The notes: generated by a model not told the origin, from the sequence alone. Positions 1-13,690 are shown, counted from the stretch's first letter. The stretch: DNA of 64,000 bases from Flaccisagitta enflata (GCA_965153355.1 OZ231126.1:10726001-10790000); one strand, 5' to 3'. Made by a program: numbers and translations.

Positions 1-120
1 TGAACAAAAGAATATCATAAATAGAAAACAACTTATATTGATTCATTAGAACAAGTCTTTCTAAAACAACAAAACACATCACAGTTACAACTGAAACACA
101 TTGATGATTTAGTCAGCTTT

Positions 121-208
121 TTAACAAGGCCAAGTAGGCCAATGCGTTACCAACCAACAGACCAACGGACACAGCCAGTTATAGAGGTGCGTTGGCGCAC
201 CTAAAAAG
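121..208 (+). mobile_element. Hairpin-ended element, AGGTGC subtype (short copy)
   Basis: It starts with AACAAGGCC, has a short CCAACnGAC-type tract and 'acacagccagttataga', and ends in the perfect hairpin AGGTGCGttggCGCACCT (185-202) followed by an A-run. The same architecture recurs about 18 times in the window. This copy lacks part of the left end seen in the copy at 26.94 kb. Confidence 0.7.
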
Positions 209-509
209 CGGCATCCTTTCTTAATATTAACAAAAGAACAAAGAGTTCACTAAATGTAATCGTTAACAGCAAAACAGCAGCAACAGTATAGCAGTATGTA
301 TGAAGCAGAATCAGCAGCAGCAGCAGCAACACGTATGTAACACTCTGCTTGATATGCTGCTTCAATCTTTGTCTTATAAGAACAACAAAGCTGCAGCAGC
401 TTAATGACAAAAGAACAGGTTGCTCAGCTTAGCCTTACCTTGATACACTCTTTCTAGTGACAGCATTACAGCAGCAGCAACAACAGATTGAAACATGAAA
501 AAATGTCGC
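209..509. other. CAG-rich spacer before the tRNA gene
   Basis: Scattered CAG/CAA triplets and a fragment of the neighbouring tRNA (363-386). The open frames here are leucine-rich products of the triplet tract. I see no gene. Confidence 0.6.
363..386 (-). pseudogene. tRNA-Ile anticodon-arm fragment
   Basis: Twenty-four bases are identical to 534-557 of the tRNA gene and cover the anticodon loop, the 3' side of its stem and the variable loop. The sequence on either side differs and no acceptor or T arm is present, so this is a truncated copy, not a second gene. Confidence 0.75.
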
Positions 510-582
510 TGCTTCAGATGAGATTCGAACTCACAATCTTTGTCTTATAAGAACAACGCGTTGCCAATTACGCCACTGAAGC
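510..582 (-). tRNA. tRNA-Ile(UAU)
   Basis: The reverse complement folds as a complete intronless tRNA. The 7-bp acceptor stem is GCTTCAG/CTGAAGC with discriminator A at 510. The D arm closes GCG/CGC, the anticodon stem is TTGTT/GACAA, and the loop CTTATAA gives anticodon UAU. The T arm is GTGAG-TTCGAAT-CTCAT, with one G-U pair. The opening GCTTCAGTGGCG is typical of eukaryotic nuclear tRNA-Ile(UAU). The A-box (GTGGCGTAATTGG) and B-box (GAGTTCGAATC) promoter elements are inside the gene. CCA is not encoded, as expected for a nuclear gene. It would decode AUA. Confidence 0.93.
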
Positions 583-804
583 TGACTAGTTGAAAATATC
601 AATCATTATCAATCCGACGAAATCTTCTTAGAAGTAAAAAGATTTTCCCGTTATCAAGAAGAGACCTCGACAATCTTTTCCATTTTCCGGCTTGACTGAA
701 AAGAAAAGGGGAAGAATAGGAAAAAAGAAAAAGAAAAAGAATTGGTTCATGTGGACGGGGAAGGATAGAAAAGAGCAAAGGAACGGCTCGTGTTCTATTT
801 ACAT

Positions 805-806
<2 letters not shown>

Positions 807-870
<64 letters not shown>
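807..870. repeat. (TC)n microsatellite
   Basis: About 64 bp of uninterrupted TC. No coding role; the serine/leucine open frames across it are artefacts. Confidence 0.95.
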
Positions 871-873
<3 letters not shown>

Positions 874-1059
874 CAACATATTATTCTAGAAAGTGAAAAC
901 ATTTATCACGCTCTTTCGGCTCTGTTTATCTATCTCTATCTACGAGGCCAAATGATACGCGAAATGTTGACAGACCGCGAGAGTGAGGCGGAATGACCCG
1001 CGAAATGTTCACAAACCGCGAGAAGGCATTGGTAGTCCTATTAGTAAATTCTTATCTAC

Positions 1060-1885
1060 TGATGCAGATCCTGGATACTAAATACTTTATTCCCTTTTAT
1101 TCGATAAGTTCTTTTTATTTCATATAATGGTGGGACAAAAGACTTATAGGTGACAAGGACAGGTTAATTAGGTCTGTTTTATGCTTCACCAAGATCAAAG
1201 AGAGTAAAAGGAATGACCTTTTACGGGTTTCAACTAATTCATTAAAGATGGAAATGCAGATACTGGATACTGGATACTGGATACTGGATACTGGATACTT
1301 TATTCTTTCTTATGAGATAAAACTTTTTTTATATCATTTAATGGTGTGATAAAAGACTCTTAGGTGACAGGGACATGTTAATCAGGCCTGTTTTGTACTT
1401 CAGTAAGATCAAATAGAGTGAAAGGAATGACCTTTTACTGGTTTCAACAAATTTATCAAAGATGGTAATGCAGATACTGGATACTGGATACTGGATACTG
1501 GACACTTAATCCTTTCTTTTTAGATAAAACTGTTTTATATCATATAATGGTGTGATAAAAGACTTGTAGGTGACATGGACATGTTAATCAGGCCTGTTTT
1601 GTGCTTCAGTAAGATAACTTAGAGTAAAAGGACTGAGCTTTTACCGGTTTCAACTAATTCAATAAAGACGGTGATGCAGATACTGGATACTGGATACTGG
1701 ATACTGGATACTGGATACTGGATAATCTATTCTTTCTATATAGATAAGACTTTTTTTTCATAAAGTAGTGTGACAAAAGACATTTAGGTGACATAGACAT
1801 GTTAATTAGGCCTGTTTTGTGCTTCAGCAAGATTAAAGAGAGTGAAAGGTTAAAGATGACGATGCAGATCCTGGATACTAAGGCC
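1060..1885. repeat. ~205-bp tandem repeat with TACTGGATAC sub-repeats
   Basis: Four to five diverged copies. Each has a block of TACTGGATAC units (about 1069, 1259, 1474, 1677, 1867), then 'atcatataatggtg(t/g)ga', 'aggtgacaaggacatgttaat', 'gcctgttttgtgcttca' and a 'tttcaacaaattcat' tail. A further copy at 2640-3010 is interrupted by an insertion. Confidence 0.85.
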
Positions 1886-1984
1886 TTGCGCATGGCATTT
1901 TTTTCCACGGTTTCGGTTCGGGTTCGGAATACCTCAAAACCTTTCCTCGGGTTTATAACGGGTTTGCATTGGTTTTCTAAGTAA

Positions 1985-2560
<576 letters not shown>

Positions 2561-2639
2561 AAAAAAAACAAAGTCGGTTCTGAAGGCAAAACCGAATTTT
2601 GGGTTTGGCCTCAAAACCGAGCCTCGGCCTTCTCACGGC

Positions 2640-3010
2640 CAAACCCGCAAGGCCTTATCCAGTGGATACTAAATCCTTTATTCCCTCTTATTTGATCAGT
2701 TCTTTTTATTTCATATAATGGTGGGACCAAGGATTTTTAGTCGCAGACACGCGACTCTACACCTTGCCGTGTTGGTCCGTCCGTCCGTCCGTCCGTAACA
2801 TTTCTGAATCGCAAGCAGTTTCTGCATTTCTGCTCCTGCCCAACCGTCCGCGACTGTCCTGCCGTGTATCCGGCCTTGTTAGGTGACAAGGACAGGTTAA
2901 TTAGGTCTGTTTTATGCTTCACTAAGATCAAAGAGAGTAAGAGAATGACCTTTTACTGGTTTCAACAAATTCATTAAAGATGGAAATGCAGATACTGGAT
3001 ACTGGATACT
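2640..3010. repeat. Further ~205-bp repeat copy, split by a hairpin element
   Basis: 'tggatactaaatcctttattccct...gtgggacca' (2661-2730) continues after the insertion as 'aggtgacaaggacaggttaat' (2881 on). The intact copy at 1077-1165 supplies the empty site. Confidence 0.8.
2734..2881 (-). mobile_element. Hairpin-ended element, AGTCGC subtype, in a tandem repeat
   Basis: Element read on the minus strand: AACAAGGCCGGATACACGG left end, then 'acagtcgcggacggttgggcagg', a (GGAC)n tract, and the terminal hairpin AGTCGC...GCGACT (2739-2756) plus A-run. Comparison with the uninterrupted repeat at 1.08 kb shows insertion with no obvious target duplication. Confidence 0.75.
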
Positions 3011-3120
3011 GGATCACAGATAGAGTTGGGAGAACTTCTGTCGTGACTGTCGATCACTCGACATCATGGACTTCATGGTCAAAAACTGTCACAACCTACA
3101 GACAAAGTAAAAGGAAAAAA

Positions 3121-3680
3121 AACAAGGCCAACACCTATAAGTCGCGTGCGAGACAATATGTAATTAGTTTATTACATAACCACATAACTAAAATGACTTT
3201 TATTGAATTTAATTTATATAACATGATTTGAAATAATTTAAAACAACCTAAAATGACTTAAAATGCCCTTTTTGACTTGAATTGACCTAAAATGTCTTAA
3301 ATGATTTAGTGACTAAAATAACTTAAATTGATTTAAATTGATATAAAATGACTTTAAATGACTTAAATTGACATAAAATGACTTAAAATGACTTAAATTG
3401 ACCTTGATTTACTGAAATTTTATTCAACTGACCTAAATTGACTTAAACAGACTTAAAATCACTAAGATGATGAAAACTATTAAAACAACTCAAATGACTT
3501 AAATTGACTTAAACTGACTTAAAATGACTTAAAATGATCTAATTTGACTTTAAATGACCTATTTGTCTTAAAATAAGCTAGTAGGAATAAAACGAATAAA
3601 AAAAGTAAAGTGTGACTGACCGACCGACCGACCGACTGACGGACAAAGCGGGGTGTAGAGTCGCGTAGCACGCGACAAAA
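3121..3680 (+). mobile_element. Hairpin-ended element with internal TGACTTAAA minisatellite
   Basis: Left end AACAAGGCCAACACCTATA followed by AGTCGCGTGCGAGAC. The interior is about 400 bp of a degenerate ~10-bp 'atgacttaaa' minisatellite. The right end has (CCGA)n, 'aagcggggtgtagag' and the hairpin AGTCGCGtagcaCGCGAC with an A-run. The copy at 27.51-27.89 kb is the same subtype in the opposite direction. Confidence 0.75.
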
Positions 3681-3684
3681 AACG

Positions 3685-3689
<5 letters not shown>

Positions 3690-3716
<27 letters not shown>

Positions 3717-3806
3717 GGACAGGCAGACTGATAGACACACAGAGACAGACAGACAGACAGACAAACAGATAGACAGACAGACAGACACACAGACACACAG
3801 AGACAG
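3690..3806. repeat. (GA)n and (CAGA)n microsatellites
   Basis: (GA)n at 3691-3716, then (CAGA)n/(CACAGA)n up to about 3806. Confidence 0.9.
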
Positions 3807-3893
3807 AACTATTTGTTTATATATAAAAAAAAAACTGGTTTGGCAAATGAGGACAAAATTTCCCCTGAAATTTCAATGGATGATCGTTTAAGT

Positions 3894-3896
<3 letters not shown>

Positions 3897-3966
<70 letters not shown>
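3897..3966. repeat. (TC)n microsatellite
   Basis: About 68 bp of TC. The AT-rich flank has no other feature. Confidence 0.95.
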
Positions 3967-3972
<6 letters not shown>

Positions 3973-4002
3973 TTCGATCATCCATACCATCAAGAGATGG
4001 AA

Positions 4003-4256
4003 GAACAAGGCCGGATATACGGCCAATAAGCAGTCGATGGCAGGTAGGCAGGGGCAGTACACTGAAGGGCAGGGGCAGTCAGTCAGTGGGCAGGGGCTGT
4101 ATTTTGGGTGGGCAGGGGCTATTATGCTAAAAAATCACAAATATGGTCAATTTCGCGGCATCCGAAATTTCGCGTTACGGACACTCACACAGACAGACAG
4201 ACAGACAGACCAAGGGACCCACCCTCTTATAGGGTCGCCTAGCCAGCGACTAAAAA
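4003..4256 (+). mobile_element. Hairpin-ended element, GTCGC variant
   Basis: Left end AACAAGGCCGGATATACGG, a repeated 'ggcaggggcagt' interior, (CAGA)n, then the hairpin GTCGCctagccaGCGAC (4234-4250) with an A-run. Confidence 0.65.
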
Positions 4257-4379
4257 TGAAATGTTAGAGTAATAACACAAATTATGACGACTTGTCTTAT
4301 AACCAAAAGAAGAAATAAAGGAAATCCTTCCATGAGTAGTCTGAGGGCGCTGAGGGTCTATCCGCAGTTTTTTCCATGA

Positions 4380-4536
4380 AGATGATGATGGCACAGGCGC
4401 TGGCGCTGGAGATGGCGACAATGAAGGCAATAACAATGAAGTTTTTATTGTTTTTTGGTTTTTTTTTTAACTTTTTTTGTTTTTTTCCCTGTTTTCTTTC
4501 TCTCTTTTTCATTTTCTTTTTTTCCGTCGTCGTCGT

Positions 4537-4572
<36 letters not shown>

Positions 4573-4628
4573 TGTTGTTGTCATCGTCGTCGTCGTCGTC
4601 GTCGTCGTCGTCTTTGCCGCCGCCGCCT

Positions 4629-4677
<49 letters not shown>

Positions 4678-5170
4678 TGTCTTCGCCGCCGCCGCCGCCG
4701 CCGTCGTCGTCGTCGTTAAATTTGAGAGCAATGTCGGCCATGATGACAACATTGAGGATGATGATAGTAATGGCGACGGCGACGGCGACGGCGTAGACGA
4801 CGGGAAGTGTAAACAATTCATTGTTATTGCCATCGCCATCGCTTCTCTTTTTCCTGCTCTACATTGCCAGCGCCAGCGCTTGCGCCATCGACATCGCCAC
4901 CATGTCACCTCCTGCTCTTCATCGCCAGCGCCAGCGCCGTCGTCTCTTTTTGTCTTCTTCCTCACCCTTTTTCTCTCTTCTCAATTCCTAAAATAACTGT
5001 TTTTCATTTCTTTTCCTATTCCAGCTCCAGGTCAACAGGAGTACCAGCGCCATCGCCGTCGCCATCGCCAAGTCATCCTCAAGTCAACATCTAACTTTTT
5101 TTCATTTTATAATTTGCTCTTCTTTTTTTTCTCCAGCGCTAGTGCCAGAGCCAGCGCCAGCGCCACCTCC
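4380..5170. repeat. (GTC)n array and 6-bp repeats
   Basis: GTC/GCC triplets dominate 4527-4718; hexamers such as GGCGAC and GCCAGC fill 4770-5160. All six frames stay open (poly-Val, Ser, Arg, Thr, Asp), so the open frames have no meaning as genes. Confidence 0.9.
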
Positions 5171-5204
5171 TCTTCCTGACACCCTTGTATCTTGATGAAT
5201 AATG

Positions 5205-5330
5205 CGGGTAAATCAGCAGCTAGACCTAGAATAAACCTGCGGATAAACCTGTGGGTAAACCTGCGGATAAACCTGCGGATAACACTATGGGGCACTTAAA
5301 ACTGCGGAAAAAACTGCGGATAAAGGCTCT
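5205..5330. repeat. 12-bp minisatellite
   Basis: 'aaacctgcggat' is repeated about eight times with small changes. The rest of 5330-5650 is unremarkable apart from a short 'aagtc' repeat near 5440. Confidence 0.75.
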
Positions 5331-5652
5331 GTCCATGTAAAAACCCTGTCCTCAGCCCTCAGACAGCGACTGTCTCAGGAAATCATTCATTGCAAAGAAA
5401 ATAACAAATCTACTCCCGACTTTCCAAATGAGCTTCTAAAAAGTCAAGTCAAGTCAAGTCTCAATCCTAGATTACCTTTGATTCTTTTTCTTGCTCACTG
5501 ACTCTCCTCTTGTTCGTTTTTTTTTCTATCCTTGTCTAAAACAAGCCTTAGATTTTTTTTCCACACGCAAAAGCAAGTCTTTAAGAGGTTGTGTCCCTCT
5601 TGAACAGAATATTTCAACCATCTATAACACAAAGCACATAACCTCATGTTGC

Positions 5653-5695
5653 CATGTTGTTGTGGTTGTTGTGGTTGTTGTGGTAGTTTTTGTCG

Positions 5696-5750
<55 letters not shown>

Positions 5751-5850
5751 GGTTTTTGTGGTTGTTGTGATTGTTGTTGTTGTTGTTGCTGATGTCGTTA
5801 CTGTTGTCTGTGTTGCTGTGGTTGTTGCTGTTGCTGTCATGGTAGTCACT
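5653..5850. repeat. (GTT)n array with higher-order block
   Basis: GTT triplets, then at 5785-5845 a block 'gatgtcgttactgttgtctg' followed by 'tgttgctgtggttgttgctg'. This block is the reverse complement of the unit repeated inside the 9.8-11.6 kb CAA array. 5850-6110 holds nothing I recognise. Confidence 0.8.
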
Positions 5851-6119
5851 AGACCCTTGCGGCAGAGCATTTTCGCCACGATTTCGACGCGATTTCGACG
5901 CACCTCTTAATCGCCAGGCGACTTCCGGTTCCGGATGGCGCTGAAACCGCGGTTTCTAGTTTCCGGTGTAATGCACTTTAGATTTTTGATTAATACTTTT
6001 AAAAAACATTTCCACTTGGTTTTCAGCTTTGTTTTTATTCAGCAATTTTGTTTCAATCTTTTTTATATCACTTTTTTTATGCCAAGGAATGTACACACAG
6101 CATAAATGAAAGAAATTAT

Positions 6120-6490
<371 letters not shown>

Positions 6491-6897
6491 AGTCACAGGT
6501 AGGTTGGTAGACAAAGATAAGTAACCGATCAATGGCGGTTTTAGGTAGGCAAAACCTGCCTACGATTAGTAGTAAAAAATTGGCACACAATCTGTATTAT
6601 CGATTTCCTCGCACGGCTCTAGTAGTCACCTGACCTGATTTTGCTAAATCATAGCTTTAACATAGCGCTCTGTTAACTACTTTTGGGTGTAGGGATGGTG
6701 ACCCCATCCATATGATCCTTTTGTCACTTGCAATGATTTCCTGTTCCTCTTCTTCTTCTGTCTGTCGGTTGGTTGGCTGGTTGGTCAGTCGAAAACGCTT
6801 TCATTCTACAATATGATCAGCGCCTAGGATAGCCTACTTGGCTTTGAAAACAAGGCCGGATACACGGTCAAAGGAAAAAGGTTACAAACATAACATT

Positions 6898-7018
6898 TAT
6901 CCATTCATTCATTCATTCATTCATTCATTCATTCATTCATTCATTCATTCATTCTTTTATTCATTCCCTCCCTCACTCACTCACTCACTTACTCACTCAC
7001 TCATTCATTTAAACACCC
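6898..7018. repeat. (CATT)n and (CACT)n microsatellites
   Basis: About 55 bp of CATT followed by CACT/CTCA units. Confidence 0.9.
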
Positions 7019-7020
7019 TT

Positions 7021-7475
7021 TTTGGGCTGCGGCCCCAAAGAGGTCGATTACCTATGCTTTCACACATATGGAAAATTTTCTCCTTCTCCTTCTCCTTCTC
7101 CTTCTTCTTTTCCGTCCCCCCCCCTCAAATCCCAGTCACGAAGCCCAAATCCTCGCCTTGAGGCCCAAATCTTTGTCTCGAAGCCCAAGTACCAGCCTCG
7201 AGGCCCAAATCTAAGCCTCAAGGCCCAAATCCAAGCCTCAAGGCCCAGATCCCAGCCTTGAGGCCCAAATCTCAGCCTTGAGGTCCATACCTCAGCCAAG
7301 AGTCCCAGGTCCCAACCTCAAAAGGAAAAGAAGGAGGAGGAGCAAATTTCCAATATATGTGAAACTTTCACAGCGGCGTATTTGAAGGGGCTTCCGCAGC
7401 TGCCGCGGCAGCTGTTTTATGTCGGACAGGATCGATGTCGGACAGACAGACAAAAGAAAGAAGAAGAAAAAGAAG

Positions 7476-7532
<57 letters not shown>

Positions 7533-7544
7533 AGAGAAAGAGAA

Positions 7545-7575
<31 letters not shown>

Positions 7576-8150
7576 TAGACAGAGCGGTACTCAGGAATCA
7601 AAACTTGGTCATGTCATGTGATTATTCATGATATGCCATAGAGCTATGCCATCAGAGCTCTGATGGAATCCCTCTGTATCATTTTACCATTGTTTTTTTT
7701 TCTTTATTTTGATTTCCGCTAAAATATTTCTGCTAAAATATCCAACGGAAAACGATTTCAGCTTACCCTCATAAGATATATATGAACTTACCCCCATAAG
7801 ATATATATGAACTTATTTACACAATGCAATCTGCAGTACCAAGTTATGTATGGTCATATTTAGTTATATCTAGTAATATATAGTAGTAGATATTCATGTA
7901 TAGTTTTGAATAGAAATATATAATCATATATAGTAATAATTTCTAGTAATATAGGTCGGACAGGAGCTTTGTTGGACATAGATTGGAGGCGGCAGCTGCT
8001 AAAATCTTGGCTCAGATACGCCGCTGTGTGAAATCATAGGTTATCGACCACTTTGGGGCCACTGCCCTGCTTCCCCTTCATTTTCAAGCACAACCTACCT
8101 AGGCAGGGCACGGGTACCGCTGACCATCTGACGCTTTTGCGACTGTTTAA
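7021..8150. mobile_element. Foldback element, GGCCCCAAAG family, copy 1
   Basis: Left arm 'ggctgcggccccaaagaggt' plus 'cgattacctatg'. Right arm reads, inverted, 'ggcagtggccccaaag', 'tggtcgataacctatg'. Inner arms are also inverted (CAGCTGCCGC at about 7399; 'gcggcagctgct' at about 7988). The loop holds a ~20-bp 'gaggcccaaatc' minisatellite (7120-7320) and (GA)n. No coding sequence. Confidence 0.7.
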
Positions 8151-8440
8151 CACGCGAGGCATACATCTGTGATTCAGACCGAGACTGAGAGGAAATCAAT
8201 TTTTAAAGAGCACGTCATACAGATTACAGTCTATACCTCAGCCAAGAGTCCCAGATCCCAACCTCAAAAGGAAAAGAAGGAGGAGGAGCAAATTTCCAAT
8301 ATATGTGAAACTTTCACAGCGGCGTATTTGAAGGGGCTTCCGCAGCTGCCGCGGCAGCTGTTTTATGTCGGACAGGATCGATGTCGGACAGACAGACAAA
8401 AGAAAGAAGAAGAAAAAGAAGAAAGAGGAGGAGGAGGAGG

Positions 8441-8497
<57 letters not shown>

Positions 8498-9640
8498 TAG
8501 ACAGAGCGGTACTCAGGAATCAAAACTTGGTCATGTCATGTGATTATTCATGATATGCCATAGAGCTATGCCATCAGAGCTCTGATGGAATCCCTCTGTA
8601 TCATTTTACCAATGTTTTTTTTTCTTTATTTTGATTTCCGCTAAAATATTTCTGCTAAAATATCCAACGGAAAACGATTTCAGCTTACCCTCATAAGATA
8701 TATATGAACTTACCCCCATAAGATATATATGAACTTATTTACACAATGCAATCTGCAGTACCAAGTTATGTATGGTCATATTTAGTTATATCTAGTAATA
8801 TATAGTAGTAGATATTCATGTATAGTTTTGAATAGAACACAGCGCAATCTGTAGTACAAAAAAGTGTCATTAATGCCCCGGGAAAAGCCCCAATGTTCCC
8901 GGTAAAAAAAAGTTAGAGTTTGAATATGCCCGGTTTTATGCCCCGTTAAAAGTTAGTGAAAAAAATGATTCAGGGACTAAACGGGGACTTAACAGGGCAT
9001 ATGCCCCATTTAATTTAATTTTGTTCAATCAAAAATGTTTCTTCAAAAATCAGTAAACCTTTTTTTCAGTGGCTTTCTTCAGGTCGATTTCTATAGTGAA
9101 AATCGTGAGGGACTAAATGGGGACTTAACGGGGCATATGCCCCATTTAGTTTAGAAATGAAGAAAATAAGTTAGTCTAATTGGGGGATTCCCCGGGGAAT
9201 TCCCCAGGATCAAACTCTGATATTTTTAGACTATGCCCGGTTCACTTATGAATAATTGTAACGGGGGAATTCCCAGGGAATTCCCCGGGGCATTAATGTC
9301 ACTACAGATTGCGCTGTGTAGAAATATATAATCATATATAGTAATAATTTCTAGTAATATAGGTCGGACAGGAGCTTTGTTGGACATAGATTGGAGGCGG
9401 CAGCTGCTAAAATCTTGGCTCAGATACGCCGCTGTGTGAAATCATAGGTCATCGACCACTTTGGGGCCACTGCCCTGCTTCCCCTTCAACTTCAAGCACA
9501 ACCTACCTAGGCAGGGCACGGGTACCGCTGACCATCTGACGCTTTTGCGACTATTTAACACGCGAGGCATACATCTGTGATTCAGACTGAGACTGAGAGG
9601 AAATCAATTTTTAAAGAGCACGTCATACAGATTACAGTCT
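7287..9640. repeat. Tandem segmental duplication, two ~0.95-kb copies
   Basis: 7287-8232 and 8233-9640 are direct copies beginning 'atacctcagccaagagtccc' and ending 'cagattacagtct'. They differ by about ten substitutions, a shorter (GA)n tract in copy 2, and a 486-bp insertion in copy 2. The duplication is therefore recent and postdates most of the foldback element. Confidence 0.9.
8838..9318. mobile_element. 481-bp TIR element with 5-bp target duplication
   Basis: Perfect 18-bp terminal inverted repeats CACAGCGCAATCTGTAGT (8838-8855 and 9301-9318). Flanking TAGAA occurs at 8833-8837 and 9319-9323; the unoccupied sister copy has a single TAGAA in 'gaatagaaatata'. The interior is non-coding, with two copies of a block containing 'cttaacggggcatatgcccc' and CCCCGGGG palindromes. 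A TIR starting CACAG with a 5-bp duplication resembles Transib/ProtoRAG ends; no transposase is present. Confidence 0.85.
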
Positions 9641-9780
9641 GCTGCATAACGGATGTAGTATGACGGCAGCAACATTTGGGAGAGACGATGGAAAGCTATT
9701 TGAGGGAAACAAAACTTGAGATAACCAATTGGTTTTTAGCTAGTGTCGATGATTCACAGACCACATCGTCAAGGATAAGA
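9641..9780. other. Unique spacer
   Basis: Unique sequence between the duplication and the CAA array; nothing recognised. Confidence 0.5.
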
Positions 9781-11617
<1,837 letters not shown>

Positions 11618-11621
11618 GTAG

Positions 11622-12115
11622 TGTTAGGGACAGAATCTTGCATGCCCCCACACTTCCAAGCGCAAGCCCATCCTCACCATGGCGAAGCGGTCTGAGGTCT
11701 AGGAGGGTTACTTGAGGCGCTTGGGCATGCCTGCCATGTCTTGACAAAAGGAAGAGTCCATTGGATATTGATAGGATTGTATTGCATCTAGGAGAGGGAA
11801 CAGGCTCGAAGTAGTTACGGTGCTGATGGCTGATAAACGGTGTTGATTATTGAAGACTACGCGGACAGCTATACTACCCTATACAGGAGCCCCAGTGATA
11901 CCTCATACAATGTAAGGAAAAGGAGAAAATATGGTTAACGATGCATCGGTGCATAAGAATGACAATAAGGTTAATGATCACTGGGTCTGATATTATGACA
12001 CAGAAAGAGCTAACAATGAATGAAGCTATGACTACTTCACGGTAATATTCATCAGATTCCTCCATGGCATTGATAGAGTCCAGCCATGCTACTTTACAGT
12101 TTTTCATCCCTTACA
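11622..12115 (-). repeat. LTR (downstream, 3' LTR of the minus-strand element)
   Basis: About 99% identical to 17143-17636. Terminal TG...CA with short inverted repeats TGTTAGGG/CCCTTACA. Both LTRs keep an open frame of 77 codons starting a few bases inside the LTR (11874-12107 here). Its product begins MKNCKVAWLDSIN; I do not recognise it and it may be fortuitous. Confidence 0.9.
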
Positions 12116-12130
12116 TACTTCCCCTCGTCG
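12116..12130 (-). other. Putative polypurine tract
   Basis: On the minus strand GACGAGGGGAAGTA directly abuts the LTR start TGTAAGGG, the position where plus-strand DNA synthesis of an LTR element is primed. Confidence 0.6.
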
Positions 12131-12327
12131 ACTACATACGTCCTCGGATGTAATATAACGACGAAACAAGACCCAAAATCGATCAGACCGGATCAGAAAC
12201 AAAACTGAAAATCGGATCAGATGAAAAACGGACAAGCCGAGAGGAGAAGCAACAAAACGATTTTTTTCCCTTGTCTCATAGCATCTATCAATGGCGAAAT
12301 AATATGCAAGAGTTCGATGAGTAGATA

Positions 12328-12503
12328 CAGTGGGACCTCGCAATAACAGCCCCGCCTTTAAAGGTTCCCCATCAATAAAGGTCAACATTTTAAGGTCCCA
12401 AATGATAGTATTCAATGTTATTTTACCTCTCTTTAAAGGTAACCCTGAGATAAAGGTGAAAAATCTTCAGTCCCAATGGGACCGATGAGGCGGGGTCCTA
12501 CTG
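12328..12503. mobile_element. 176-bp pogo/Tigger-type MITE, copy 1
   Basis: Ends CAGTGGGACCTCGCAATAAC and, inverted, CAGTAGGACCCCGCCTCATC, flanked by TA on both sides (12326-12327, 12504-12505). CAGTGGGACC-type ends with a TA target are characteristic of pogo/Tigger elements of the mariner superfamily. No coding capacity. Confidence 0.85.
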
Positions 12504-12505
12504 TA

Positions 12506-13690
12506 CGTAAAAACTGCAATCCACATGGTCCAAAGTGAAAGGAGAGGGAGTAGCGATCTTCGTCTTGACATTGGAATGGTAACAACGTCGGGCATGATAA
12601 CGCAAAGGAAATCTCCAAAATGTCGTGGTCAACGCAAATGGAATGACGGCCAACAGATACAGTCCGTTGTAGGTGGCAGAAGGACAAATTAGTGGTTCGT
12701 CTGTCTGCTACAGAAGAACAAACAAGTGGTTCGTCTGTCTGCTACAGAAGAACTAGACGTAAAGCCAGTAATGGAGAGCGTCTGCAACGCTTAAGGAGAG
12801 ATGAGAGAATGGCGAAAACGAAGGCGCCTTTGGGAGATTGGCGATAAAGTTGAGCTAAGGGTAGCCATTACGGTATCACCGAAGGCAGCTGTAACAACAT
12901 GGAGTGGAAGAAAACCCAGCGCATGTGGGATGGGCGAATGAAGAGAATATTAAGTTGTAGAACTGATGTAATGAGGGGCAGAGGCCGAGACGCAGCGGTA
13001 GACGGACTTAGAGGTGTGTAACGCCGGAGCGGTATCACAGACGGCAGCTGTGACACTCAATGAGAAAGGAGATTTAATGACGCCTTCAGCGCCTTTGGGA
13101 TTGGCGATAACGACGATCGTGTCGGCAGAGGCGTCTGCAACGCATTTACGGTGCATACGAGGAGTCGAGAACCGAGACAGAGGTGCAGAAGTTGCGATTT
13201 CGGCCGGCAGTCGTCGTCGTCGTCGTCCTTGTATTCTTCATCGCCGTCGTCGTCGTTTTCATCGTCGTTGTCCACTTTACGCCGTCGTCCTTATATTCTT
13301 ATCGTCGTCGTCGTCGGTTTCATCGTCATGAAGAGGATTGGCGGGAAGGGAGGTAGAACTTTAAGAATGTTAATGTTCGCAGTGTACTAGTAATGTCCAG
13401 AAGAGGGGCACGAGAGACGCACGAGAGGGTATAAGGGAATCGCGCGGAACCGGCATTGCGCCTGAATACGGGACTTCTTTTGACGGATTGGGCAATCGAT
13501 CGCGGGGCGTTTTTTCTCATTTTAGGGGAGGAATCGGGGGACTAGTTTTGTCAAGGGGAATCGCGGCAAATTTTGGCGGTTGTAGAAGGTCGTGGGGTTG
13601 GAGTTGTTATGAGCGAAGGGGTCACCGTTCAATGATCGATCGACGAGTCCATCAAGATCGTAATCAAAAAGCCACGGATTTCAATCGGGA
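12506..13690. other. Internal retrotransposon region without recognisable gene
   Basis: Contains a tandem pair of about 31 bp (12688-12752, 'tggttcgtctgtctgctaca') and two diverged blocks sharing 'gcgcctttgggattggcgat' (about 12820 and 13090). A (GTC)n patch lies at 13205-13320. Short open frames on both strands show no retroviral motif. Confidence 0.5.

Noticed and set aside
8856-8864. ACAAAAAAG as an RSS nonamer completing a 12-RSS
   Set aside because: Spacer is 11, not 12, and the other end has no nonamer at 12 or 23; kept only as a remark.
11874-12107. 77-codon ORF in both LTRs as a real gene
   Set aside because: Preserved simply because the LTRs are about 99% identical; no homology or extra evidence.
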